Below, piece after piece: positions 13,347-26,168 of a stretch of DNA of 64,000 bases. The stretch is from Elymus sibiricus. Its lineage: Eukaryota; Streptophyta; Magnoliopsida; Poales; Poaceae. The first letter of the stretch is position 1, and every line of letters starts with the position of its first letter. A program made the translations under genes and the position numbers. The DNA lies in the NCBI GenBank assembly GCA_039707655.1, contig CM077673.1, positions 630,001 to 694,000 of the forward strand, given 5' to 3'. Below the pieces are notes generated by a model. That model was given only the letters and a program-made list of their open reading frames with translations. It ran no database searches and was not told the DNA's origin.

Positions 13347-15614
13347 ATGGCAGTCCTTGAAAGAACTTCATTTTCCCGTGACGCTTTTTTCCTCACCGCC
13401 CCGAAATTTTGTGTCCTCGATAGTGGAGATTTTGTTTCCACATATATATTGACCGATGCCAGGAATGCCCTTTCGTTCTTGGCTGTGACACACATAAGTT
13501 ACAGCATGTCACACGGCGAAAACAAGGAGAATAAGGCATATAGCCGCTGGATTTTCTTGAATCTACGGCCAAATGGGATTGCTCGGATCATAGAGCATCT
13601 GTAGAAAGGTACGTTTGCCCCTACCAGGGGGGCTAATGTCTATAATCAATGTAATCTCTTGAATTTCCTTCAAAAGGAAGGGACAATGGGTTCAGAAACT
13701 TGCCCGAAAACAGCGGCGAATGATGTTCTTCGACTTTCAGGCCCAAAAAGTCCTGCTTAAGGCCAAATTTAAGGGTAATCCAGGCATCCTAGCGCAAGCG
13801 GGGAATATTTTCTGGATTCGCACGCTCGCCGTGAGCATTTTGAGTACTTGTGGGTCGGAAACGGACACCGAATGACAAAGTTATGACCGTTTTAGTGAAC
13901 ACCGGTCCATTTTATGGCAGTCCTTGAAAGAACTTCATTTTCCCGTGACGCTTTTTGCCTCACCACCCCAAAATTTTGTGTCCTCGATAGTGGAGATATT
14001 GTTTCCACATATATATTGACCGATGCCAGGAATGCCCTTTCGTTCTTGGCTGTCACACACATAAGTTACAGCATGTCACACGGCGAAAACAAGGAGAATA
14101 AGGCATATAGCCGCTGGATTTTCTTGAATTTACGGCCAAATGGGATTGCCCGAATCATAGAGAATCTGTAGAAAGCTACGTTTGCCCCTACCAGTGGGGC
14201 TAATGTCTATAATCAATGTAATCTCTTGAATTTCCTTCAAAAGGAAGGGCCAATGGGTTCAGAAACTTGTCCGAAAACAGCGGCGAATGATGTTCTTTGA
14301 CTTTCAGGCCCAAAAAGTCGTGCTTAAGGCTGAATTTGAGGGTACTCCAGGCATCCTGGCGCAAGCGGGGAGTATTTTCTGGATTCACATGCTCGCCGTG
14401 AGTATTTTGAGTAGTTCTCGGTCCGAAACGGACACCGAATGACAAAGTTATGACCGTTTTAGTGAACACCGGTCCATTTTATGGCAGTCCTTGAAAGAAC
14501 TTCATTTTCCCGTGACGCTTTTTGCCTCACCGCCCCGAAATTTTGTGTCCTCGATAGTGGAGATATTTTTTCCACATATCTATTGACCGATGCCAGGAAT
14601 GCCCTTTCGTTCTTGGCTATGACACACATAAGTTACAACATGTCACACGGCGAAAACAAGGAGAATAAGGCATATAGCCGCTGGATTTTCTTGAATTTAC
14701 GGCCAAATGGGATTGGACGGATCATAGAGCATCTGCAGAAAGCTATGTTTGGCCCTACCAGGGGGACTAATGTCTATAATCAATGTAATCTCTCGAATTT
14801 CCTTCAAAAGGAATTGCCAATGGTTTGAGAAACTTGTCCGAAAAACAGTAGCGACTGATGTTCTTTGACTTTCAGGCCCAGAAAGTCCTGCTTAAGGCCA
14901 AATTTGAGAGTACTCCGGGCATCCTAGCGCAAGCAGGGAGTATTTTCTGGATTCACATGCTCGCTGTGAGAATTTTAAGTACTTGTCGGTCCGAAACGGA
15001 CACCGAATGACAAAGTTATGACCGTTTTAGTGAACACCGGTCCATTTTATGGCAGTCCTGAAAGAACTTCATTTTCCCGTGACGCTTTTCGCCTCACCGC
15101 CCCGAAAATTTGTGTCCTCGATAGTGGAGATATTGTTCCCACATATATATTGACCGATGCCAGGAATGCCCTTTCGTTCTTGGCTGTCACACACATAAGT
15201 TACAGCATGTCACACGGCGAAAACAAGGAGAATAAGGCATATAGCCGCTGGATTTTCTTGAATTTACGGCCAAATGGGATTGCCCGGATCATAGAGCATC
15301 TGTAGAAAGGTAAGTTTGCCCCTACCAGGGGGGCTAATGTCTATAATCAACGTAATCCCTTGAATTTCCTTCAAAAGGAAGGGCCAATGGGTTCAGAAAC
15401 TTGTCCGAAAACAGCGGCGAATGATGTTCTTTGACTTTCAGGAACAAAAAGTCCTGCTTAAGGCTGAATTTGAGGGTACTTCGGGCATCCTGGTGCAAGC
15501 GGGGAGTATTTTCTGGATTCACATGCTGGCCGCGAGTATTTTGAGTACTTGTCGGTCCGAAACGGACAACGAATGACAAAGTTATGATCGTTTTAGTGAA
15601 CACCGGTCCATTTT
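13347..15614 (+). repeat. Region III block with a displaced copy near 48.5 kb
   Basis: Monomers start at 13347, 13914, 14481 and 15049. The first has an A-class middle with GGGACAATGG, CTTGCCCGAAAAC and the tail CTAGCGCAAGCGGGGAATATT. The third has CACATATCTATTGACC and ends ATGGTTTGAGAAAC with CAGTAGCGACTGATG. The fourth lacks one T in its opening motif (AGTCCTGAAAG) and carries the splice-donor-like AAAGGTAAGT. All of these private markers recur at 48498-50744, a constant 35151 bp away until a 21-bp deletion in the later copy. Confidence 0.88.
15310..15441 (+). other. Splice-site-like pair within a monomer
   Basis: AAAG/GTAAGT fits the eukaryotic 5' splice consensus, and 132 bp downstream TTCTTTGACTTTCAGG fits a 3' splice site with a pyrimidine-rich tract. 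The displaced copy at 50440-50571 keeps both. The acceptor-like motif is in almost all monomers, but the donor needs the rare GGTAAGT variant (most have GCTACGT, GCTAAGT or GCTATGT). Nothing here shows that the array is transcribed, so this may be coincidence. Confidence 0.25.
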
Positions 15615-18600
15615 ATGGCTTTCCTTGAAAGAACTTCATTTTCCCGTGATGCTTTTTGCCATACCGCCCCGAAATTTTGTGTCCTCGATAGTGGAGATAT
15701 TTTTTCCACATATATATTGATCAATGCCAGGAATGCCCTTTCGTTCTTGGCTGTGACACACATAAGTTACAGCATGTCACACGGCGAAAATGAGGAGAAT
15801 AAGGCATATAGCCACTAGATTTTCTTGAATTTACGGCCAAATGGGATTGCGCGGATCATAGAGCATCTGCAGAAAGCTATGTTTGGCCCTACCAGGGGGA
15901 ATAATGTCTATAATCAATGTAGCTCTCGAATTTCCTTCAAAAGGAATTGCCAATGGGTTGAGAAACTTGTCCGAAAAATAGCGGCGAATGATGTTCTTTG
16001 ACTTTCAGGCCCAAAAAGTCCTGCTTAAGGCCAAATTTGAGGGTACTCCGGGCATCCTGGTGCAAGTGGGGGTATATTCTGGATTCACATGCTTGCCGCG
16101 AGCATTTTAAGAACTTGTGGGTCTGAAACGGACACCGAATGACAAAGTTATGACCGTTTTAGTGAACACCGGTCCATTTTATGGCAGTCCTTGAAAGAAC
16201 TTCATTTTCCCGTGACGCTTTTCGCCTGACCGCCCCAAAATTTTGTGTCCTCGATAGTGGAGATATTGTTCCCACATATATATTGACCGATGCTAGGAAT
16301 GCCCTTTCGTTCTTGGCTGTCACACACATAAGTTACAGCATGTCACACGGCGAAAACAAGGCGAATAAGGCATATAGCCGCTGGATTTTCTTGAATTTAC
16401 GGCCAAATGGGATTGCCCGTATCATAGAGCATCTGTAGAAAGCTACGTTTGCCCCTACCAGGGGGGCTAATGTATATAATCAACGTAATCTCTTGAATTT
16501 CCTTCAAAAGGAAGGGCCAATGGGTTCAGAAACTTGTCCGAAAACATGGGCGAATGATGTTCTTTGACTTTCAGGCCCAAAAAGTCCTGCTAAAGGCTGA
16601 ATTTTAGGGTACTCCGGGCATACTGGCGCAAGCGAGGAGTATTTTCTGGATTCACATGCTTGCCGCGAGTATTTTGAGTACTTGTCGGTCCGAAACGGAC
16701 ACCGAAGGACAAAGTTATGACCGATTTAGTGAACACCGGTCCATTTTATGGCAGTCCTTGAAAGAACTTCATTTTCCCATGACGCTTTTTGCCTCACTGC
16801 CCCGAAATTTTGAGTCCTCGATAGTGCAGATATTTTTTCCACATATATATTGACCGATGCCAGGAATGCCCTTTCGTTCTTGGCGGTGACAGACATAAGT
16901 TACAGCATGTCACACGGCGAAAACGAGGAGAATAAGGCATATAGCCGCTGGATTTTCTTGAATTTACGGCCAAATGGGATTGCGCGGATCATAGAGCATC
17001 TGTAGAAAGCTATGTTTGGCCCTACCAGGGGGACTAATGTCTATAATCAATGTAATCTCTCGAATTTCCTTCAAAAGGAATTGCCAATGGGTTGAGAAAC
17101 TTGTCCGAAAAACAGCGGCGAATGATGTTCTTTGACTTTCAGGCCCAAAAAGTCCTGCTTAAGGCCAAATTTGAGGGTACTTCCGGCATCTTGGTGCAAG
17201 CGGGGGTATTTTCTGGATTCGCACGCTTGCCACGAGCATTTTAAGTACTTGTGGGTCTGAAACGGATACCGAATGACAAAGTTATGACCGTTTTAGTGAA
17301 CACCAGTCCATTTTATGGCAGTCCTTGGAAGAACTTCATTTTCCAGTGACGCTTTTTGCCTCACCGCCCCGAAATTTTGTGTCCTCGATAGTGGAGATAT
17401 TGTTCCCACATATATATTGACCGATGCCAGGAATGCCCTTTCGTTCTTGGCTGTCCCACACATAAGTTACAGCATGTCACACGGCGAAAACAAGGAGAAT
17501 ACGGCATATAGCCGCTGGATTTTCTTGAATTTACGGCCAAATGGGATTGCCCGGATCATAGAGCATCAGCTGAAAGCTATGTTTGGTCCTACCAGGGGGA
17601 CTAATGTCTATAATCAACGTAATCTCTCGAATTTCCTTCAAAAGGAATTGATAATGGGTTGAGAAACTTGTCTGAAAAACCGTGGTGAATGATGTTCTTT
17701 GACTTTCAGGCCCAAAAAGTCCTGCTTAAGGCCAAATTTGAGGATACTGCGGGCATCCTAGCGCAAGCGGGGAGTATTTTCTGGATTCGCACGCTCGCCG
17801 TGAGCATTTTGAGTACTTGTGGGTCTGAAACGGACACCGAATGACAAAGTTATGACCGTTTTAGTGAACACCGGTCCATTTTATGGCAGTCCTTGAAAGA
17901 ACTTCATTTTCCCGTGACGCTTTTTGCCTCACCGCCCCGAAATTTTGTGTTCTCGAGAGTGGAGATATTGTTTCCACATATATATTGACCGATGCCAGGA
18001 ATGCCCTTTCATTCTTGGCTGTCACACACATAAGTTACAGCATATCACACGGCGAAAACAAGGAGGATAAGGCATATAGCTGTTGGATTTTCTTGAATTT
18101 ACGGCCAAATGGGATTGCCCGGATCATAGAGCATCTGTAGAAAGGTACGTTTGCCCCTACCAGGGGGGCTAATGTCTATAATCAATGTAATCTCTTGAAT
18201 TTCCTTCAAAAGGAAGGGCCAATGGGTTCAGAAACTTGTCCGAAAACATGGGCGAATGATGTTCTTTGACTTTCAGGCCCAAAAAGTCCTGCTTAAGGCT
18301 GAATTTGAGGGTACTCCAGGCATACTAGCGCAAGCGGGGAGTATTTTCTGGATTCACATGCTTGCTGCGAGTATATTGAGTACTTGTCGGTCCGAAACGG
18401 ACACCGAAGGACAAAGTTATGACCGATTTAGTGAACACCGGTCCATTTTATGGCAGTCCTTGAAAGAACTTCATTTTCCCATGACGCTTTTTGCCTCACC
18501 GCCCCGAAATTTTGTGTCCTCGATAGTGGAGATATTTTTTCCACATATATATTTACCGATGCCAGGAATGCCTTTTCGTTCTTGGCTGTGACACACATAA

Positions 18601-19016
18601 GTTACAGCATGTCACACGGCGAAAACGAGGAGAATAAGGCGTATAGCCGCTGGATTTTCTTGAATTTACGGCCAAATGGTATTGTGCGGATCATAGAGCA
18701 TCTGTAGAAAGCTATGTTTGGCCCTACCAGGGGGACTAATGTCTATAATCAATGTAATCTCTCGAATTTCCTTCAAAAGGAATTGCCAATGGGTTGAGAA
18801 ACTTGTCCGAAAAACAGCGGCGAATGATGTTCTTTGACTTTCAGGCCCAAAAACTCCTGCTTAACGCCAAATTTGAGGGTACCCCGGGCATCCTGGTGCA
18901 AGAAGGGGTATTTTCTGGATTTGCACGCTTGCCACGAGCATTTTAAGTACTTGTGGGTCCGAAACGGACACCGAATAAAAAAGTTATGACCGTTTTAGTG
19001 AAAGCCGGTCCATTTT
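15615..19016 (+). repeat. Region III, diverged monomers ending in a C-A-B triplet
   Basis: Monomers start at 15615 (B), 16181 (A), 16748 (B), 17315 (C), 17883 (A) and 18450 (B). They carry more private substitutions than regions II and IV, for example ATTTTAGGGTACTCC at 16602 and GAGGATACTGCGGG near 17741. The class order is nonetheless alternating A-B followed by C-A-B, so it looks like an older version of the ordering seen from 19017 on. The monomer at 18450 carries GGTACC overlapping CCCGGG (about 18879-18887) and lacks CTTAAG (CTTAACGCC). Confidence 0.8.
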
Positions 19017-22000
19017 ATGGCAGTCCTTGAAAGAACTTCATTTTCCCGTGACGCTTTTTGCCTCACCGCCCCGAAATTTTGTGTCCTCGATAGTGGAGAT
19101 ATTGTTCCCACATATATATTGACCGATGCCAGGAATGCCCTTTCGTTCTTGGCTGTCACACTCATAAGTTACAGCATGTCACACGGCGAAAACAAGGAGA
19201 ATAAGGCATATAGCCACTGGATTTTCTTGAATTTACGGCCAAATGGGATTTTCCGGATCATAGAGCATCAGCAGAAAGCTATGTTTGGCCCTACCAGGGG
19301 GACTAATGTCTATAATCAATGTAATCTCTCGAATTTCCTTCAAAGGAATTGCCAATGGGTTGAGAAACTTGTCCGAAAAACAGCGGCGAATGATGTTGTT
19401 TGACTTTCAGGCGCAAAAAGTCCTGCTTAAGGCCAAATTTGATGGTACTCCGGGCATCCTAGCGCAAGCAGGGAGTATTCTCTGGATTCGCATGCTCGCC
19501 GTGAGCATTTTGAGTACTTGCTGGTCCGAAACGGACACCGAATGACAAAGTTATGACTGTTTTAGTGAACACCGGTCCATTTTATGGCAGTCCTTGAAAG
19601 AACTTCATTTTCCCGTGACGCTTTTTGCCTCACCGCCCCGAAACTTTGTGTCCTCGGTAGTGGAGATATTGTTTCCACATATATAGTAACCGATGCCAGG
19701 AATGCCCTTTCGTTCTTGGCTGTCACACTCATAAGTTACAGCATGTCACACGGCGAAAACAAGGAGAATAAGGCATATAGCCGCTGGATTTTCTTGAATT
19801 TACGGCCAAATGGGATTGCTCGGATCATAGAGAATCTGTAGAAAGCTACATTTGCCCCTACCAGGGGGGCTAATGTCTATAATCAACGTAATATCTTGAA
19901 TTTCCTTCAAAAGGAAGGGCCAATGGGTTCAGAAACTTGTCCGAAAACAGCGGCGAATGATGTTCTTTGACTTTTAGGCCCAAAAAGTCCTGCTTAAGGC
20001 TGAATTTGAGGGTACTCCTGGCATCCTGGCGCAAGCGGGGAGTATTTTCTGGATTCACATGCTCGCCGCGAGTATTTTGAGTACTTCTCGGTCCGAAACG
20101 GACACCGAATGACAAAGTTATGACCGTTTTAGTGAACACCGGTCCATTTTATGGCAATCCTTGAAAGAACTTCATTTTCCCGTGACGCTTTTTGCCTCAC
20201 TGCCCCGAAATTTTGTGTCCTTGATAGTGGAGATATTTTTTACACATATATATTGACCGATGCCAGGAATGGCCTTTCGTTCTTGGCTGTGACACACATA
20301 AGTTACAGCATGTCACACGGCGAAAACGAGGAGAATAAGGCATATAGCCGCTGGATTTTCTTGAATTTACGGCCAAATGGGATTGCGCGGATCATAGAGC
20401 ATCTGTAGAAATCTATGTTTGGCCCTACCAGGGGGACTAATGTCTATAATCAATGTAATCTCTCGAATTTCCTTCAAAAGGAATTGCCAATGGGTTGAGA
20501 AACTTGTCCGAAAAACAGCGGCGAATGATGTTCTTTGACTTTCAAGCCCAAAAAGTCCTGCTTAAGGCCAAATTTGAGGGTACTTCGGGCATCCTGGTGC
20601 AAGCGGGGGTATTTTCTGGATTCGCACGCTTGCCATGAGCATTTTAAATACTTGTGGGTCCGAAACGGACACTGAATGACAAAGTTATGACCGTTTTAGT
20701 GAACACCGGTCCATTTTATGGCAGTCCTTGAAAGAACTTCATTTTCCCGTGACGCTTTTTGCCTCACCGCCCCGAAATTTTGTGTCCTCGATAGTGGAGA
20801 TATTGTTCCCACATATATATTAACCGATGCCAGGAATGCCCTTCCGTTCTTGGCTGTCACACTCATAAGTTACAGCATGTCATACGGCGAAAACAAGGAG
20901 AATAAGGCATATAGCCGCTAGATTTTCTTAAATTTACGGCCAAATGGGATTGCTCGGATCATAGAGAATCTGTAGAAAGCTACGTTTGCCCCTACCAGGG
21001 GGGCTAATGTCTATAATCAACGTAATCTCTTGAATTTCCTTCAAAAGGAAGGGCCAATGAGTTCAGAAACTTGTCCGAAAACAGCGGCGAATGATGTTCT
21101 TTGACTTTTAGGCCCCAAAAGTCATGCTTAAGGCTGAATTTGAGGGTACTCCAGGCATCCTGGTGCAAGCGGGGAGTATTTTCGGGATTCACATGCTCGC
21201 CGTGAGTATTTTGAGTACTTCTCGGTCCGAAACGGACACCGAATGACAAAGTTATGACCGTTTTAGTGAACACCGGTCCATTTTATGGCAATCCTTGAAA
21301 GAACTTCATTTTCCCGTGACGCTTTTTGCCTCACTGCCCCGAAATTTTGTGTCCTCGATAGTGGAGATATTTTTTCCACATATATATTGACCGATGCCAG
21401 GAATGCCCTTTCGTTCTTGGCTGTGACACACATAAGTTACAACATGTCACACGGCGAAAACGAGGAGAATAAGGCATATAGCCGCTGGATTTTCTTGAAT
21501 TTACGGCCAAATGGGATTGCGCGGATCATAGAGCATCTGTAGAAAGCTATGTTTGGCAGTACCAGGGGGACTAATTTCTATAATCAATGTAATCTCTCGA
21601 ATTTCCTTCAAAAGGAATTGCCAATGGGTTGAGAAACTTGTCCGAAAAACAGCGGCGAATGATGTTCTTTGACTTTCAGGCCCAAAAAGTCCTGCTTAAG
21701 GCCAAATTTGAGCGTACTTCGGGCATCCTGGTGCAAGCGGGGGTATTTTCTGGATTCGCACGCTTGCCATGAGCATTTTAAGTACTTGTGGTTCCGAAAC
21801 GGACACCGAATGACAAAGTTATGACTGTTTTAGTGAACACCGGTCCATTTTATGGCAGTCCTTGAAAGAACTTCATTTTCCCGTGACGCTTTTTGCCTCA
21901 CCGCCCCGAAATTTTGTGTCCTCGGTAGTGGAGATATTGTTTCCACATATATAGTAACCGATGCCAGGAATGCCCTTTCGTTCTTGGCTGTCACACTCAT

Positions 22001-22985
22001 AAGTTACAACATGTCACACGGCGAAAACAAGGAGAATAAGGCATATAGCCGCTGGATTTTCTTGAATTTACGGCCAAATGGGATTGCTCGGATCATAGAG
22101 AATCTGTAGAAAGCTACATTTGCCCCTACCAGGGGGGCTAATGTCTATAATCAACGTAATATCTTGAATTTCCTTCAAAAGGAAGGGCCAATGGGTTCAG
22201 AAACTTGTCCGAAAACAGCGGCGAATGATGTTCTTTGACTTTTAGGCCCAAAAAGTCCTGCTTAAGGCTGAATTTGAGGGTACTCCTGGCATCCTGGCGC
22301 AAGCGGGGAGTATTTTCTGGATTCACATGCTTGCTGCGAGTATTTTGAGTACTTGTCGGTCCGAAACGGACACCGAAGGACAAAGTTATGACCGATTTAG
22401 TGAACACCGGTCCATTTTATGGCAGTCCTTGAAAGAACTTCATTTTCCCATGACGCTTTTTGCGTCACCGCCCCGAAATTTTGTGTCCTCAATAGTGGAG
22501 ATATTTTTTCCACATATATATTTACCGATGCCAGGAATGCCTTTTCGTTCTTGGCTGTGACACACATAAGTTACAGCATGTCACACGGCGAAAACGAGGA
22601 GAATAAGGCGTATAGCCGCTGGATTTTCTTGAATTTACGGCCAAATGGTATTGTGCGGATCATAGAGCATCTGTAGAAAGCTATGTTTGGCCCTACCAGG
22701 GGGACTAATGTCTATAATCAATGTAATCTCTCGAATTTCCTTCAAAAGGAATTGCCAATGGGTTGAGAAACTTGTCCGAAAAACAGCGGCGAATGATGTT
22801 CTTTGACTTTCAGGCCCAAAAACTCCTGCTTAACGCCAAATTTGAGGGTACCCCGGGCATCCTGGTGCAAGAAGGGGTATTTTCTGGATTTGCACGCTTG
22901 CCACGAGCATTTTAAGTACTTGTGGGTCCGAAACGGACACCGAATAAAAAAGTTATGACCGTTTTAGTGAAAGCCGGTCCATTTT
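19017..22985 (+). repeat. HOR unit C(AB)3, 3969 bp
   Basis: Monomer order: C 19017, A 19584, B 20151, A 20718, B 21285, A 21852, B 22419. The C monomer has three rather than four A residues in CCTTCAAAGGAATTGCC. The A monomers at 19584 and 21852 share a rare ATATAGTAACCG in place of ATATATTGACCG, so the third A appears to derive from the first. A breakpoint near 22300-22330 joins an A tail like that of 19584 to one like that of 17883. Confidence 0.9.
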
Positions 22986-25820
22986 ATGGCAGTCCTTGAA
23001 AGAACTTCATTTTCCCGTGACGCTTTTTGCCTCACCGCCCCGAAATTTTGTGTCCTCGATAGTGGAGATATTGTTCCCACATATATATTGACCGATGCCA
23101 GGAATGCCCTTTCGTTCTTGGCTGTCACACTCATAAGTTACAGCATGTCACACGGCGAAAACAAGGAGAATAAGGCATATAGCCACTGGATTTTCTTGAA
23201 TTTACGGCCAAATGGGATTTTCCGGATCATAGAGCATCAGCAGAAAGCTATGTTTGGCCCTACCAGGGGGACTAATGTCTATAATCAATGTAATCTCTCG
23301 AATTTCCTTCAAAGGAATTGCCAATGGGTTGAGAAACTTGTCCGAAAAACAGCGGCGAATGATGTTGTTTGACTTTCAGGCGCAAAAAGTCCTGCTTAAG
23401 GCCAAATTTGAGGGTACTCCGGGCATCCTAGCGCAAGCAGGGAGTATTCTCTGGATTCGCATGCTCGCCGTGAGCATTTTGAGTACTTGTGGGTCCGAAA
23501 CGGACACCGAATGACAAAGTTATGACTGTTTTAGTGAACACCGGTCCATTTTATGGCAGTCCTTGAAAGAACTTCATTTTCCCGTGACGCTTTTTGCCTC
23601 ACCGCCCCGAAATTTTGTGTCCTCGGTAGTGGAGATATTGTTTCCATATATATAGTAACCGATGCCAGGAATGCCCTTTCGTTCTTGGCTGTCACACTCA
23701 TAAGTTACAGCATGTCACACGGCGAAAACAAGGAGAATAAGGCATATAGCCGCTGGATTTTCTTGAATTTACGGCCAAATGGGATTGCTCGGATCATAGA
23801 GAATCTGTAGAAAGCTACATTTGCCCCTACCAGGGGGGCTAATGTCTATAATCAACGTAATATCTTGAATTTCCTTCAAAAGGAAGGGCCAATGGGTTCA
23901 GAAACTTGTCCGAAAACAGCGGCGAATGATGTTCTTTGACTTTTAGGCCCAAAAAGTCCTGCTTAAGGCTGAATTTGAGGGTACTCCTGGCATCCTGGCG
24001 CAAGCGGGGAGTATTTTCTGGATTCACATGCTCGCCGCGAGTATTTTGAGTACTTCTCGGTCCGAAACGGACACCGAATGACAAAGTTATGACCGTTTTA
24101 GTGAACACCGGTCCATTTTATGGCAATCCTTGAAAGAACTTCATTTTCCCGTGACGCTTTTTGCCTCACTGCCCCGAAATTTTGTGTCCTTGATAGTGGA
24201 GATATTTTTTACACATATATATTGACCGATGCCAGGAATGGCCTTTCGTTCTTGGCTGTGACACACATAAGTTACAGCATGTCACACGGCGAAAACGAGG
24301 AGAATAAGGCATATAGCCGCTGGATTTTCTTGAATTTACGGCCAAATGGGATTGCGCGGATCATAGAGCATCTGTAGAAATCTATGTTTGGCCCTACCAG
24401 GGGGACTAATGTCTATAATCAATGTAATCTCTCGAATTTCCTTCAAAAGGAATTGCCAATGGGTTGAGAAACTTGTCCGAAAAACAGCGGCGAATGATGT
24501 TCTTTGACTTTCAGGCCCAAAAAGTCCTGCTTAAGGCCAAATTTGAGGGTACTTCGGGCATCCTGGTGCAAGCGGGGGTATTTTCTGGATTCGCACGCTT
24601 GCCATGAGCATTTTAAATACTTGTGGGTCCGAAACGGACACTGAATGACAAAGTTATGACCGTTTTAGTGAACACCGGTCCATTTTATGGCAGTCCTTGA
24701 AAGAACTTCATTTTCCCGTGACGCTTTTTGCCTCACCGCCCCGAAATTTTGTGTCCTCGATAGTGGAGATATTGTTCCCACATATATATTAACCGATGCC
24801 AGGAATGCCCTTCCGTTCTTGGCTGTCACACTCATAAGTTACAGCATGTCATACGGCGAAAACAAGGAGAATAAGGCATATAGCCGCTAGATTTTCTTAA
24901 ATTTACGGCCAAATGGGATTGCTCGGATCATAGAGAATCTGTAGAAAGCTACGTTTGCCCCTACCAGGGGGGCTAATGTCTATAATCAACGTAATCTCTT
25001 GAATTTCCTTCAAAAGGAAGGGCCAATGAGTTCAGAAACTTGTCCGAAAACAGCGGCGAATGATGTTCTTTGACTTTTAGGCCCAAAAAGTCATGCTTAA
25101 GGCTGAATTTGAGGGTACTCCAGGCATCCTGGTGCAAGCGGGGAGTATTTTCGGGATTCACATGCTCGCCGCGAGTATTTTGAGTACTTCTCGGTCCGAA
25201 ACGGACACCGAATGACAAAGTTATGACCGTTTTAGTGAACACCGGTCCATTTTATGGCAATCCTTGAAAGAACTTCATTTTCCCGTGACGCTTTTTGCCT
25301 CACTGCCCCGAAATTTTGTGTCCTCGATAGTGGAGATATTTTTTCCACATATATATTGACCGATGCCAGGAATGCCCTTTCGTTCTTGGCTGTGACACAC
25401 ATAAGTTACAACATGTCACACGGCGAAAACGAGGAGAATAAGGCATATAGCCGCTGGATTTTCTTGAATTTACGGCCAAATGGGATTGCGCGGATCATAG
25501 AGCATCTGTAGAAAGCTATGTTTGGCAGTACCAGGGGGACTAATTTCTATAATCAATGTAATCTCTCGAATTTCCTTCAAAAGGAATTGCCAATGGGTTG
25601 AGAAACTTGTCCGAAAAACAGCGGCGAATGATGTTCTTTGACTTTCAGGCCCAAAAAGTCCTGCTTAAGGCCAAATTTGAGCGTACTTCGGGCATCCTGG
25701 TGCAAGCGGGGGTATTTTCTGGATTCGCACGCTTGCCATGAGCATTTTAAGTACTTGTGGGTCCGAAACGGACACCGAATGACAAAGTTATGACCGTTTT
25801 AGTGAACACCGGTCCATTTT
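22986..25820 (+). repeat. HOR unit C(AB)2, 2835 bp
   Basis: Monomer order: C 22986, A 23553, B 24120, A 24687, B 25254. Each monomer matches its counterpart exactly 3969 bp upstream (19017, 19584, 20151, 20718, 21285), including rare markers such as GAACACCGG changed to GAAAGCCGG just before the C monomer and CTTCCGTTCTTGG in the second A. The unit is therefore the preceding seven-monomer unit repeated without its last A-B pair. Confidence 0.9.
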
Positions 25821-26168
25821 ATGGCAGTCCTTGAAAGAACTTCATTTTCCCGTGACGCTTTTTGCCTCACCGCCCCGAAATTTTGTGTCCTCGATAGTGG
25901 AGATATTGTTCCCACATATATATTGACCGATGCCAGGAATGCCCTTTCGTTCTTGGCTGTCACACTCATAAGTTACAGCATGTCACACGGCGAAAACAAG
26001 GAGAATAAGGCATATAGCCGTTGGATTTTCTTAAATTTACGGCCAAATGGGATTGCCCGGATCATAGAGCATCAGCAGAAAGCTATGTTTGGCCCTACCA
26101 GGGGGACTAATGTCTATAATCAATGTAATCTCTCGAATTTCCTTCAAAAGGAATTGCCAATGGGTTGA
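25821..26168 (+). other. Recurrent 115-codon open frame (representative), probably not a gene
   Basis: Starting at the ATGGCAGTCC motif, most monomers are open on the + strand for 85 codons (class A and most class B, ended by TAG in CTGTAG) or 115 to 128 codons (mainly class C). The translation shows no domain, signal peptide or membrane segment that I recognise. Differences between monomers include many amino-acid changes, and frame length changes freely with single substitutions or the CAAAAGG/CAAAGG indel. The frame recurs because the DNA recurs; coding is unlikely. Confidence 0.15.
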
